Source: Pedobacter rhizosphaerae
GTDB taxonomy: Bacteria > Bacteroidota > Bacteroidia > Sphingobacteriales > Sphingobacteriaceae
DNA length: 64,000 bases
Direction: 5' to 3'
Assembly: GCF_900111155.1 (NCBI RefSeq)
Contig: NZ_FOGG01000009.1
Span: forward strand, 49,230 to 113,229
The notes beneath the pieces are model-generated. The model was not told where the DNA came from, did no database searches, and saw only the letters and a program-made list of their open reading frames with translations. The position numbers and the translations under genes are program-made. Shown in pieces: positions 1 to 7,745 of the stretch. Positions within the stretch are counted from its first letter, which is position 1. The number at the start of each line of letters is the position of its first letter.

Positions 1-414
1 TAAGTAGAACGAAGAGGTGGTGCTTTGGCCTTGTTGGGCGGAAATACATATCGACAAAAGTGCCACATTGATAAATGAAAGAGAATCAACGATCTAGGCA
101 TCCTTGTCTAAGGACAATCAACTATCTTTTTATTTCTCTACTGGTTGGTGTCTCCACCGACCAGATCATTGAGTTAATCTAAATATCAAAATTTAGCATC
201 CAGCTTTAAAACTTATTACTTACACAACCTTTCCCCGGCTCGCCGCCGCGGGAGAGAAGCTATAACTAGAAAAGAGGGATAAGTATATCCATCTTACGTC
301 CTCATTATCGTTTCCCGTTTTATTTACTTCTAATTGCTTTGATGTAAATAATGTGTTTTATTAAATTATCTGTTAATTTTAAGATATTTACATAACTAAA
401 ATCTAGATTTTTCG
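1..414. other. non-coding region upstream of the AraC gene
   Basis: I see no convincing gene here; stops occur in all frames. It holds one strong hairpin (141-164, listed separately), a short GC-rich patch around 233-256 (unlike the AT-rich surroundings) and then a very AT-rich 100 bp leading to the AraC start. The first 60 bases could be the edge of a gene lying outside the window, but nothing recognisable can be read in them. Confidence 0.5.
141..164. repeat. hairpin with GGTG-TCTC-CACC core, copy 1
   Basis: CTGGTTGGTG and CACCGACCAG pair (one G-T wobble) around a TCTC loop. The same core, loop included, occurs at 29102-29125 downstream of the HD-Pnk gene, with different flanks. It is probably a terminator-like or small interspersed palindrome. 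No long T-run follows. Confidence 0.55.
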
Positions 415-1293
415 ATGAATAAGCAGCTTTTAAAGCATTCTTTCCAGCTTTTAAATGCCGAATATGTGAAGTTGGGTAATAAGTGGAACTTTAAAAATGT
501 TATTAGTCCATATTATAGATTATACCACATCGATGAAGGTGAAGGAGTAATATCCAGTCCTGGCGTTAAACTAAAACTTCGTCCGGGTTATCTTTATCTG
601 ATTCCCAGCTTTACTTTATGTAACCTTTTTTGTGAGGCTTACCTAAGCCAGTATTTTATTCAGTTTTTCGAGGAATCTGCAGATGGAATTTCGTTATTTT
701 TAAATTTTAGAAAAATACAGGAGATAGAGGCCACCGTTCAGGATATTGAATGTTTCAAACGCTTTATTTCCATCAATCCGGGTAGGGGTATAAATCGTTC
801 TGACGACCCTTTGGTGTACGAAAAAGATATTTATTATAAGGAATATACCAAACTCAACAACCTCCAAAGTATTGCTGTTCAATATGAAAGCCAGGGAATT
901 ATTCTCCAATTGATATCCAGATTCCTAAAACCCGAAATTTTTCATCATGATAAGCAGATAAATATTCCATCAGCAATAATGGATTCAATCGGTTATATAC
1001 AAATCAATATCGGGACGGTACTTAAAGTGAGCGATTTAGCAGATAAGGCCAATCTCAATACTGATTATTTTTCTAAACTTTTTCAGCGCCATACTGGCCA
1101 AAGCCCTGTTGCCTATATCTTGCAAAAACGGATAGAACGGGCTCAGTATCTGATTGTAACTACTAACAAACAGCAGGTAGAAATTGCTCAAATGACGGGG
1201 TTTGAGAATGTACAATATTTTTCAAGGGTGTTTAAGCGGATCACCGGACTTACTCCGGGTGCATACAAAGCACAAAATAAGTACCTCACCTGA
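415..1293 (+). CDS. AraC family transcriptional regulator
   Basis: This 292-residue protein has the usual AraC layout. The N-terminal half (about 20-170) looks like a cupin-type sensor domain. The C-terminal 100 residues form the double helix-turn-helix, with the first helix pair around VSDLADKANLNTDYFSKLF and the second around QQVEIAQMTGFENVQYFSRVF, ending in the family signature FKRITGLTPGAYK. The ATG start follows an AT-rich leader. It lies 0.2 kb upstream of a pectin-type GH28 enzyme on the same strand, so a sugar-responsive activator of that gene is a reasonable inference. The family call is firm; the ligand is unknown. Confidence 0.9.
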   Translation: MNKQLLKHSFQLLNAEYVKLGNKWNFKNVISPYYRLYHIDEGEGVISSPGVKLKLRPGYLYLIPSFTLCNLFCEAYLSQYFIQFFEESADGISLFLNFRKIQEIEATVQDIECFKRFISINPGRGINRSDDPLVYEKDIYYKEYTKLNNLQSIAVQYESQGIILQLISRFLKPEIFHHDKQINIPSAIMDSIGYIQINIGTVLKVSDLADKANLNTDYFSKLFQRHTGQSPVAYILQKRIERAQYLIVTTNKQQVEIAQMTGFENVQYFSRVFKRITGLTPGAYKAQNKYLT

Positions 1294-1321
1294 TCAACCT
1301 ATTTAAACGTAGCAATTGGAA

Positions 1322-1543
1322 ATGCTATATTTACTGCTGATGCCCATTGGTGATATTTCATTTTTGGATGCTATTCCTGCTCTCGGCAGTAATGTTGCCT
1401 ATAATGCGAAAGATAATGCCGCTACACTTGGTCTTATGAGCAAACCCAACGAGTTACATGAAACAATAGAACGAACTTTGTATTTTTACTTCGGACAGCC
1501 TAAAATATTAAGAGAAAGCCGTGATGATAAATTCCCTCAATAA
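1322..1543 (+). CDS. doubtful short ORF, possible gene remnant
   Basis: This is a 73-codon reading frame from ATG 1322 (a TTG at 1316 is also possible) between the AraC and GH28 genes. It overlaps the GH28 start by 23 bp. The translation is protein-like in composition (IGDISFLDAIPALGSN, then a helical stretch) but matches no family I recognise and has no promoter in view. It may be a decayed fragment of a longer gene or chance. Low confidence. Confidence 0.2.
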   Translation: MLYLLLMPIGDISFLDAIPALGSNVAYNAKDNAATLGLMSKPNELHETIERTLYFYFGQPKILRESRDDKFPQ

Positions 1544-3023
1544 AATGATAAACAAGGTTAAACCGGTAAATCCGCTTACCACAATTAAAAGATATTTACT
1601 GTTGCTAGGTTTTAGCAGCACCATATGGAGTGCTTTTGCTCAGGGCGGAAAAGCTGTTAATGGTAATCCATGGGATAAGGTGCCTGCAATTTTAGCTTCG
1701 ATAGAAGCCCCGGTTTTTCCCAATAAGGACTTTAATATAAAAGATTACGGTGCAGTGGGTGATGGAAAAACCAACTCTTCTGGGGCCATACGTAAAGCCA
1801 TTGAAGCCTGTAACCGCGCAGGGGGCGGGAGAGTTGTGGTACCTGCAGGACGATACCTTACCGGGCCTGTTTATCTGAAGAGTAATGTGAATTTTTTTGT
1901 AGATAAAGGGGCTACGATATTATTTTCTACCAACCCAAAAGACTATTTACCCCTGGTACGTACCCGCTGGGAAGGTGTAGAGCTGATGAACTATTCGCCA
2001 TTAATTTATGCTTATGAGGAGCATAATATAGCCATTACTGGTGAAGGAACACTTGATGGACAAGCCAGTACTGATCATTGGTGGCCATGGAAGGGGAAAA
2101 AAGATAAGGGCTATGTAGCAGGAACACCGAGCCAGTTGGATGCCGGTAATCGGGATGCCTTGTTTGATATGGCTGAAAAGGATGTGCCTTTGGAGAAAAG
2201 GGTGTTTGGTGAAGGACATTACCTCAGACCACAGTTTGTTCAGCCTTATAAATGTACCCGTGTACTTATTCAGGGTGTAAAAGTAGTTCGTTCGCCCATG
2301 TGGATCATTAATCCTGTTCTTTGCAACAATGTAACTATTAAGGGAATTACCGTGGAAAGTAATGGTCCAAATAATGATGGCTGTGATCCTGAGTCTTGTA
2401 AGGATGTATTGATCAAAGATTGTTATTTTAATACTGGTGATGATTGCATTGCCCTTAAATCTGGAAGAAACAGAGATGGAAGAAGGATAAATGTACCATG
2501 TGAAAATGTGGTGATCCAGCATTGTACAATGGCAAACGGTCATGGAGGGGTGGTAATAGGCAGTGAAATATCTGGTGGGGTTAAAAATGTTTTCGCAGAA
2601 GACTGCCAGATGAATAGTCCGGAATTAGACCGGGCGCTAAGAATTAAAACCAGTACAGCCCGGGGCGGAATAACCGAAAATATTTACCTGCGTAATATTA
2701 AAGTGGGTAGGGTAAAACAGGAAGCGATATTAATTACCATGTTCTATGAAGATAAGGGGAATTTTATGCCTTTAATTCGCAACATCAGAGTAGATAATAT
2801 GCAAGTAGCTTACGGCGGTAAAACAGGTATTGTAGTAGAAGGGTATAAAGCACAGCCGGTACAAAATCTTCAGCTCAGCAACCTGCAAATTAATAATGTG
2901 AAACATCCTTATCATATTTCTAATTTAAAAGGCCTAAAGCTGGAAAAGGTAGAAATTAATGGCAAGAATATGCGCTCGGAAGAGGTTAAGATTTTAGATA
3001 CCGAAGGTAATTTGCATTGGTAG
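1521..3023 (+). CDS. glycoside hydrolase family 28 (polygalacturonase-like)
   Basis: The product is a secreted right-handed beta-helix enzyme expected to hydrolyse galacturonan or rhamnogalacturonan in pectin. An N-terminal signal peptide ends near residue 40 (SAFA|Q). The fold opener DYGAVGDGKTNSS is at 75-87. All four GH28 motifs are present: NNDGCD (284-289), GDD (306-308), GHGG (340-343) and RIK (374-376), which carry the catalytic aspartates, the histidine and the substrate-binding Arg/Lys. Five hundred residues is normal for bacterial family members. In-frame ATGs at 1524 and 1545 are alternative starts. Exact substrate (homogalacturonan or rhamnogalacturonan, exo or endo) cannot be told from motifs. 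Confidence 0.93.
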   Translation: MMINSLNKMINKVKPVNPLTTIKRYLLLLGFSSTIWSAFAQGGKAVNGNPWDKVPAILASIEAPVFPNKDFNIKDYGAVGDGKTNSSGAIRKAIEACNRAGGGRVVVPAGRYLTGPVYLKSNVNFFVDKGATILFSTNPKDYLPLVRTRWEGVELMNYSPLIYAYEEHNIAITGEGTLDGQASTDHWWPWKGKKDKGYVAGTPSQLDAGNRDALFDMAEKDVPLEKRVFGEGHYLRPQFVQPYKCTRVLIQGVKVVRSPMWIINPVLCNNVTIKGITVESNGPNNDGCDPESCKDVLIKDCYFNTGDDCIALKSGRNRDGRRINVPCENVVIQHCTMANGHGGVVIGSEISGGVKNVFAEDCQMNSPELDRALRIKTSTARGGITENIYLRNIKVGRVKQEAILITMFYEDKGNFMPLIRNIRVDNMQVAYGGKTGIVVEGYKAQPVQNLQLSNLQINNVKHPYHISNLKGLKLEKVEINGKNMRSEEVKILDTEGNLHW

Positions 3024-3096
3024 TTTTTGAATTTTGTAGTTTAAGGAATGTGGGTTTTAATGCTCGGAACTTAAACTTGTTTTACTTTGTTGCGCT

Positions 3097-3282
3097 CAGG
3101 GTCTTTTTATAGTTTTACAGTAAAGGTGCTGAAATAAATTTACTGCGTAGCGTTCCACTGCGTTACAGGTCAGCAAGACGGGATATTAATAGGGGTTTCT
3201 TAATAAATCTCCTCCCGCGATTCGTCCCCCCTGAATTTATTTCAGGGTCTTTTTTCCAGGTTTACAGTAAAGGTGCTGAAAT
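3097..3282. repeat. pair of direct repeats with a palindrome, intergenic
   Basis: The 439-bp gap between GH28 and tetR holds two near-identical copies (about 3097-3136 and 3243-3281) of a 40-bp sequence reading CAGGGTCTTTTT, then TTTACAGTAAAGGTGCTGAAATA. The second is preceded by a perfect palindrome at 3229-3247 (CCCTGAA-N5-TTCAGGG). The block resembles the short interspersed repeats common between Pedobacter genes. No gene is visible in the gap. Confidence 0.6.
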
Positions 3283-3396
3283 ACTCAGCATCGGAAAGGT
3301 CTGCTTAGGATATTAATTGTCCGTTTCAGTCATATATTAATCATGCCGGCTTAAAACAATAGATACCTTTGACTGTACAAAAGAAATAAAATTTTA

Positions 3397-3423
3397 AAAT
3401 GACCGTATGGTCATTTATCTTTG
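3397..3423 (+). promoter_or_regulatory. TetR operator 1 overlapping the tetR promoter
   Basis: A 20-bp near-perfect palindrome (3397-3416), AAATGACC-GTAT-GGTCATTT, abuts a Bacteroidota -7 element TATCTTTG (3416-3423). A repressor bound here would block the tetR promoter, so the gene is probably autoregulated. Identical half-sites recur at 4152-4171 and 5265-5284. The core GACC-N4-GGTC is the arrangement known for NemR-type repressors. Confidence 0.8.
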
Positions 3424-3462
3424 TACACATAAATTGGTTTAACATCATTAAACATAAGAGCG

Positions 3463-4050
3463 ATGACAAAGGCAGAAAAAACAAAGCAATTAATCATAGA
3501 TAAGGCTGCACCGATATTTAATTCTAAAGGTATAGCAGGTACCTCATTGAGTGATATTTTGGAGGCTACAAAACTGGCAAAGGGAAGCCTTTACGTCCAT
3601 TTTGAGAATAAAGAGGCTATTTCTCATGCTGTAGTTGATCACTTTGTAGCCCATAAAACGAAATTTCTAAGTGCGGCATTTTCAGTGAAAGGTAATGCAA
3701 AGAAAAAATTATTCTCCTATCTCGACCTGGTCTTGAATCCTGCGAAGCCACTATTTGAAGGCGGTTGCCCCTTTCTTAACTTAGGAATGGAAGCTGACGA
3801 TATGGATCAGGTGATTCGTGCAAAAGTTAAAAAAATGCTAGAAACAGAGCAAAGCTTTATTTCGGGAACCATTAAACAGGGCATAGAGAACGGTGAGTTT
3901 CAAGCTGATTGGAATGCAAAAGATTTTGCTACAACTACATATGCAATGATAGAAGGGGCAATAATGATTACCAGGGTATCCAGCGGTGGAAAATCGATGA
4001 AGACTATAGCTGCTTTCTTAAAAAATGAAATTGTACGTCACGAGATTTAA
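3463..4050 (+). CDS. TetR family repressor, NemR-like
   Basis: This 195-residue TetR-family repressor has its helix-turn-helix at 24-48 (GIAGTSLSDILEATKLAKGS then LYVHFENKEA). A cysteine at 102 in EGGCPFLNLG sits at about the position of the redox/electrophile-sensing cysteine of E. coli NemR. Three matching operators lie within 2 kb. It heads a cluster with a DUF2798 protein, an Ohr-like protein, a nitrilase and an epoxide hydrolase. I infer a repressor that releases DNA on modification by reactive electrophiles or peroxides. The family is certain; the inducer is inference. Confidence 0.88.
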   Translation: MTKAEKTKQLIIDKAAPIFNSKGIAGTSLSDILEATKLAKGSLYVHFENKEAISHAVVDHFVAHKTKFLSAAFSVKGNAKKKLFSYLDLVLNPAKPLFEGGCPFLNLGMEADDMDQVIRAKVKKMLETEQSFISGTIKQGIENGEFQADWNAKDFATTTYAMIEGAIMITRVSSGGKSMKTIAAFLKNEIVRHEI

Positions 4051-4151
4051 TCCAGATCGGGAAAAAAAAGGAAAGCAACTTTTATGCGTAGGGTATAGCT
4101 ACGAACTAATAGATTCTACTGAAAGGCGAAAGCCTTAAAATTTTATCTTAT

Positions 4152-4171
4152 AAATGACCGATTGGTCATTT
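4152..4171. promoter_or_regulatory. TetR operator 2, upstream of the DUF2798 gene
   Basis: AAATGACC-GATT-GGTCATTT, 72 bp before the DUF2798 start. It is the exact reverse complement of operator 3 at 5265-5284 and differs from operator 1 only in the 4-bp centre. Confidence 0.8.
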
Positions 4172-4243
4172 AAGGAACAGTAAACTGAATATTTAACATC
4201 TAATACATCCACTGGAAACAGTATTAATTAAAATTATATAGAC

Positions 4244-4465
4244 ATGAAATCAAAAATTTTGTTTGCAGTAATCATGGGAATGATTACCACGGGAATTATT
4301 TCCTTCAGCCTTTTGGCTATTAATTTGGGCTTAAGCGAACGCTTTGTAGGTATTTGGCTGAAAAGCTGGCTTACTGGCTATCTCATAGTGATACCAGTGA
4401 TATTACTTTTAGGTCCACAGGTACAGAAGGCAGTAAACTGGGCACTTAATGAAAACCGCAGGTAA
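4244..4465 (+). CDS. DUF2798 family small membrane protein
   Basis: The product has 73 residues with two predicted membrane helices (about 5-27 and 39-58) joined by a short loop with GLSERFVGIWLKSWL. This is the DUF2798 pattern, whose members are often next to TetR regulators and detoxification enzymes; their molecular function is unknown. A copy of the local TetR operator lies upstream, so it is very probably a direct target. The ATG at 4244 is preceded by an AT-rich spacer without a Shine-Dalgarno site, as usual in this phylum. Confidence 0.75.
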   Translation: MKSKILFAVIMGMITTGIISFSLLAINLGLSERFVGIWLKSWLTGYLIVIPVILLLGPQVQKAVNWALNENRR

Positions 4466-4690
4466 CTATGTTTTTTATGAGTGCTTTGAACCTCATTTAT
4501 ACCATATATTACTAGGATTTGAATAAAGTAAACGATAAATTTATACTACCAACCGGAGTGCATATAAAATCCTCATAGATAAGAAAACAGATCCTTAGCT
4601 ACAATAAAATCCAGTACTGCCTGAGTCTATTTCGCCATTCAATTTGTCCACTTAGGCTAATTCATCTTTATCATCCGATCCGTAGTATAA

Positions 4691-4698
4691 TACCTTTG
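4691..4698 (+). promoter_or_regulatory. -7 promoter element of the Ohr-like gene
   Basis: TACCTTTG fits the Bacteroidota TAnnTTTG consensus, 66 bp before the Ohr-like start. No clear TTG -33 box and no copy of the TetR operator is seen, so this gene may be controlled separately. The rest of the 299-bp spacer 4466-4764 shows nothing else. Confidence 0.45.
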
Positions 4699-4764
4699 CT
4701 TTAGAAAGACACTAAAAAAGCGACTCTTCTAAAAAATCAATTTAATAATTTAAAAATCAGAGAA

Positions 4765-5196
4765 ATGGAAATTTCAAACCTTGTTGCACAGAAAACTGTG
4801 TACACAGCAACAACAACTACAACAGGTGGCCGAGAAGGCGCATCAAAAAGTTCAGATGGACGTTTAGATATCAAACTTACCGCTCCGGGTGGTAGGGGTG
4901 AAGGAACTAATCCAGAACAATTATTCGCCGCCGGATGGTCTGCATGCTTTTTAGGCGCTTTGGGAAAGGCTGCGGCAGTAAAAGGTCTTAGACTTTCGGC
5001 CGCTTCAAGTATCAACACAGATGTAGATTTGGTACTTTCAGAAACGGATGGATATTCACTACAGGTACGATTAAATATCAGCCTTCCTCATATCTCACAT
5101 GAAGATGCTGTAGCATTGGCAGCGCATGCCCATACGCTATGTCCGTATTCAAAAGCGATTAAGGGTAATATTAAAGTAGAAACAAATATCCTTTAG
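4765..5196 (+). CDS. Ohr/OsmC family peroxidase (organic hydroperoxide resistance)
   Basis: Ohr proteins reduce organic hydroperoxides with a pair of reactive cysteines. Both are visible: C61 in AAGWSACFLGAL and C126 in HTLCPYSKAI. The 143-residue length and the N-terminal strands with TTTGGREGASKSSDGRLDI also fit Ohr. In many bacteria Ohr is controlled by OhrR; here no MarR gene is near, and the neighbouring repressor is TetR-type. It sits between two TetR-controlled units, consistent with a common role against electrophiles and peroxides. Confidence 0.88.
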   Translation: MEISNLVAQKTVYTATTTTTGGREGASKSSDGRLDIKLTAPGGRGEGTNPEQLFAAGWSACFLGALGKAAAVKGLRLSAASSINTDVDLVLSETDGYSLQVRLNISLPHISHEDAVALAAHAHTLCPYSKAIKGNIKVETNIL

Positions 5197-5264
5197 TATC
5201 TAAAATTGACCGCATTAAAATTGACCGATTGTAAAAGAAGTAATTTAATTTTTTTTTGCTTCTT

Positions 5265-5284
5265 AAATGACCAATCGGTCATTT
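5265..5284. promoter_or_regulatory. TetR operator 3, upstream of the nitrilase
   Basis: AAATGACC-AATC-GGTCATTT, ending 36 bp before the nitrilase ATG. Two extra direct half-sites (TTGACCG) lie just upstream, at about 5206 and 5221. The operator would be inside the coding sequence if the longer reading frame from 5206 were used, which supports the start at 5320. Confidence 0.8.
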
Positions 5285-5319
5285 TAAAATGGGTGTATCT
5301 AATACTTAAAAACCTGATC

Positions 5320-6327
5320 ATGGAAAACATTAAAACATCTGCATTACCTAAAACAGTTAAGGTAGCTGCGGTACAGATAGCCCCAGTGCTATATAGCCGT
5401 AAGGGAACGGTTGAAAAAGTAATTAACAAGATTAGCGAACTGGCTAAAAAAGGGGTGGAGTTTGCTACTTTCCCCGAAACCATTATTCCTTATTATCCTT
5501 ATTTCTCGTTTATCCAGGCACCTTATGCTATGGGAAAAGAGCATCAGCGTTTAATGGATGAGGCTATTGTGGTTCCCTCAGCAGAGACTGAGGCGATTGG
5601 AGAGGCCGCCAGACAAGCTAATATGGTAGTCTCCATTGGTGTTAATGAACGCGATGGTGGCTCCGTTTATAATACTCAGCTGCTTTTTGATGCAGATGGA
5701 GCGCTGATTCAACGCCGTCGTAAACTTACCCCCACTTACCACGAACGTATGGTTTGGGGCCAGGGAGATGCTTCCGGCCTGAGTGCGGTAAATAGTAAAG
5801 TAGGAAGAATTGGCCAACTGGCTTGTTGGGAGCATTACAATCCCCTTTTTCGTTATGCGCTGATCGCAGATGGTGAACAGATCCACTCGGCCATGTACCC
5901 CGGATCATTCTTAGGTCCCTTGCATGGAGAACAGACAGCCTTAAACGTACGCCAGCATGCGCTCGAGTCTGCCTGTTTCGTAGTATGTGCAACAGGTTGG
6001 CTTAGCCCGGAGCAGCAGGAACAAATTGCCAAGGATACCGGTGGTCCGATAGGGCCTATTTCTGGAGGTTGCTTTACAGCCATCATTGGTCCGGATGGAC
6101 AGCTGATAGGCGAAGCTTTGAAAACAGGAGAGGGAGAGGTTATTGCCGAGATTGATTTTGCTCAAATAGACGCTCGCAAACGCTTAATGGATGCCAATGG
6201 TCATTACAGCCGACCGGAGCTCGTTAGTCTGAACATAGACCTTACACCGGCAGCACAGGTTCATAACCCATACAGCGGAAAGCCATATTTAGGGATGAAG
6301 GCAGAAAATAACAGTATTTACAATTAA
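5320..6327 (+). CDS. nitrilase (carbon-nitrogen hydrolase, nitrilase branch)
   Basis: This enzyme is expected to hydrolyse organic nitriles to the acid and ammonia. The catalytic triad is in place: E53 (FPETIIPYYPYF), K135 (RRRKLTPTYHER) and C169 (LACWEHYNPLFRYAL). The CWEHYNPL context is typical of true nitrilases rather than amidases or carbamoylases. The reading frame extends upstream to 5206, but ATG 5320 lies just downstream of a TetR operator and gives the normal 335-residue length starting before the conserved VKVAAVQIAPV strand. The epoxide hydrolase follows after 11 bp, so the two are probably one transcript. Confidence 0.92.
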   Translation: MENIKTSALPKTVKVAAVQIAPVLYSRKGTVEKVINKISELAKKGVEFATFPETIIPYYPYFSFIQAPYAMGKEHQRLMDEAIVVPSAETEAIGEAARQANMVVSIGVNERDGGSVYNTQLLFDADGALIQRRRKLTPTYHERMVWGQGDASGLSAVNSKVGRIGQLACWEHYNPLFRYALIADGEQIHSAMYPGSFLGPLHGEQTALNVRQHALESACFVVCATGWLSPEQQEQIAKDTGGPIGPISGGCFTAIIGPDGQLIGEALKTGEGEVIAEIDFAQIDARKRLMDANGHYSRPELVSLNIDLTPAAQVHNPYSGKPYLGMKAENNSIYN

Positions 6328-6338
6328 ACATAATAAAA

Positions 6339-7631
6339 ATGAAAACGTTAAAAAATATTACCCGGTTAGTAATTGCCGGAGTATTGATGATGCAGGTTGC
6401 GCTTGCAACTGCACAAGATCATTCAAAAACAGTATTAAAAAATGATGATGGTATAAGGCCCTTCAAGGTCAGATTTTCAGATGCCGCAATAAAAGGACTT
6501 CAACAACGTGTTGCAGCTACAAAGTGGCCTGGAAAAGAGCTGGTTGGTGATGCGTCACAGGGAGCAAAGCTGGTTAAAATGCAGGAACTTGCCAAGTATT
6601 GGGGAACTTCTTATGACTGGAGAAAGGCGGAAGCCAGGCTAAATACTTATCCGCAGTTCAAAACCCAGATTGATGGTGTAGATATCCACTTTATTCATGT
6701 TAAATCAAAACATCAGAATGCCATGCCCCTTATTTTAAGTCACGGTTGGCCGGGATCGGTATTTGAATTTATCAGTGTTATTGAGCCACTAACCAACCCA
6801 ACCGCTTTTGGAGGGAAAGCGGAAGATGCTTTTGATGTGATTATACCATCTTTACCTGGATTTGGTTTTTCTGGTAAACCCACTGTTGAAGGTTGGAACA
6901 ACGAACGTATTGCAAAAGCCTGGATTGTACTGATGGATAGATTAGGGTATAAACGTTATGTTGCACAGGGTGGTGACTGGGGGGCGGCAATTGCACATGA
7001 AATGGCACTAAAGTCTCCTAAGGGATTACTGGGCATTCACAGTAATTTACCGGCAACATTGCCTAATGAGGCTGCTATGGCTCTTGGAGGTAATATAGTG
7101 CCGGCAGGTTTTTCAGAAAAAGAAAGTGCCGCTTTTTTACAACTGAACAATGCGATTAAAACCGGTGGATTTATCTACAAAACAACGCTGGAAGCAAAAC
7201 CTCAGGGGCTAAGCTATGGCTTGTCAGACTCACCAGTTGGACTTGCTTCCTGGATATTCTTGCATCCAGGCTTCGACGATTGGTCTTATGGACAGGATTC
7301 TAAGCAATTACCTACCAAAGATCAGGTGCTCGACGATATTTCTCTTTACTGGTTAACCAATACAGCCTCTTCATCTGCTCAGATTTACTGGGAGAACCGG
7401 AAGAACAGCATTATTAGTGCAGATTTAATGAAATCTGACCAGATCACCATTCCGGTAGCTGTTACAACCTTTCCAAAGGATGTTTACGCCTCTCCAGAAA
7501 GTTGGGCACGCAAAGCATATAAAAATCTGAGTTATTTCAATGAAGTGGATAGAGGTGGACATTTTGCAGCCTGGGAAGAACCGCAACTGTTTATTCAAGA
7601 AATGCGCGCGGCATTTAAAACGCTCCGCTAA
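6339..7631 (+). CDS. epoxide hydrolase, secreted alpha/beta hydrolase
   Basis: This 430-residue protein starts with a signal peptide (about 1-25, ending ATAQ), then the epoxide-hydrolase N-terminal domain (PFKVRFSDAAIKGLQQRV) and an alpha/beta-hydrolase core. The oxyanion motif SHGWPGSVFEF, the nucleophile D213 in QGGDWGAAIAHE and the C-terminal histidine in RGGHFAAWEEP match microsomal/juvenile-hormone type epoxide hydrolases. It is probably cotranscribed with the nitrilase under TetR operator 3. Export to the periplasm suggests that the epoxide is met outside the cytoplasm. The natural substrate is unknown. Confidence 0.9.
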   Translation: MKTLKNITRLVIAGVLMMQVALATAQDHSKTVLKNDDGIRPFKVRFSDAAIKGLQQRVAATKWPGKELVGDASQGAKLVKMQELAKYWGTSYDWRKAEARLNTYPQFKTQIDGVDIHFIHVKSKHQNAMPLILSHGWPGSVFEFISVIEPLTNPTAFGGKAEDAFDVIIPSLPGFGFSGKPTVEGWNNERIAKAWIVLMDRLGYKRYVAQGGDWGAAIAHEMALKSPKGLLGIHSNLPATLPNEAAMALGGNIVPAGFSEKESAAFLQLNNAIKTGGFIYKTTLEAKPQGLSYGLSDSPVGLASWIFLHPGFDDWSYGQDSKQLPTKDQVLDDISLYWLTNTASSSAQIYWENRKNSIISADLMKSDQITIPVAVTTFPKDVYASPESWARKAYKNLSYFNEVDRGGHFAAWEEPQLFIQEMRAAFKTLR

Positions 7632-7680
7632 TTTAAGATATTTTAATGGCCCTGATGTCCTGATCAAAGCTTTTCGCAAA

Positions 7681-7738
7681 AGAAAAGAGGCTGTACCATC
7701 AACATTCAAGATTGAATGAATACGATACAGCTTCTTTC
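7681..7738. terminator. bidirectional terminator between convergent genes
   Basis: AGAAAAGAGGCTGTA (7681-7695) pairs with TACAGCTTCTTTCT (7726-7739), with a small inner stem CATTC/GAATG. It lies between the epoxide hydrolase and the convergent TonB receptor and has A-rich and T-rich edges. Confidence 0.6.
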
Positions 7739-7745
7739 TATTCTT

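Noticed and set aside
2001..2543. 180-codon minus-strand ORF inside the GH28 gene
   Set aside because: Shadow of a clearly coding frame with complete catalytic motifs; the translation resembles no protein family.
5206..5319. N-terminal extension of the nitrilase
   Set aside because: It would contain the TetR operator and encodes a hydrophobic stretch absent from nitrilases; ATG 5320 is better.
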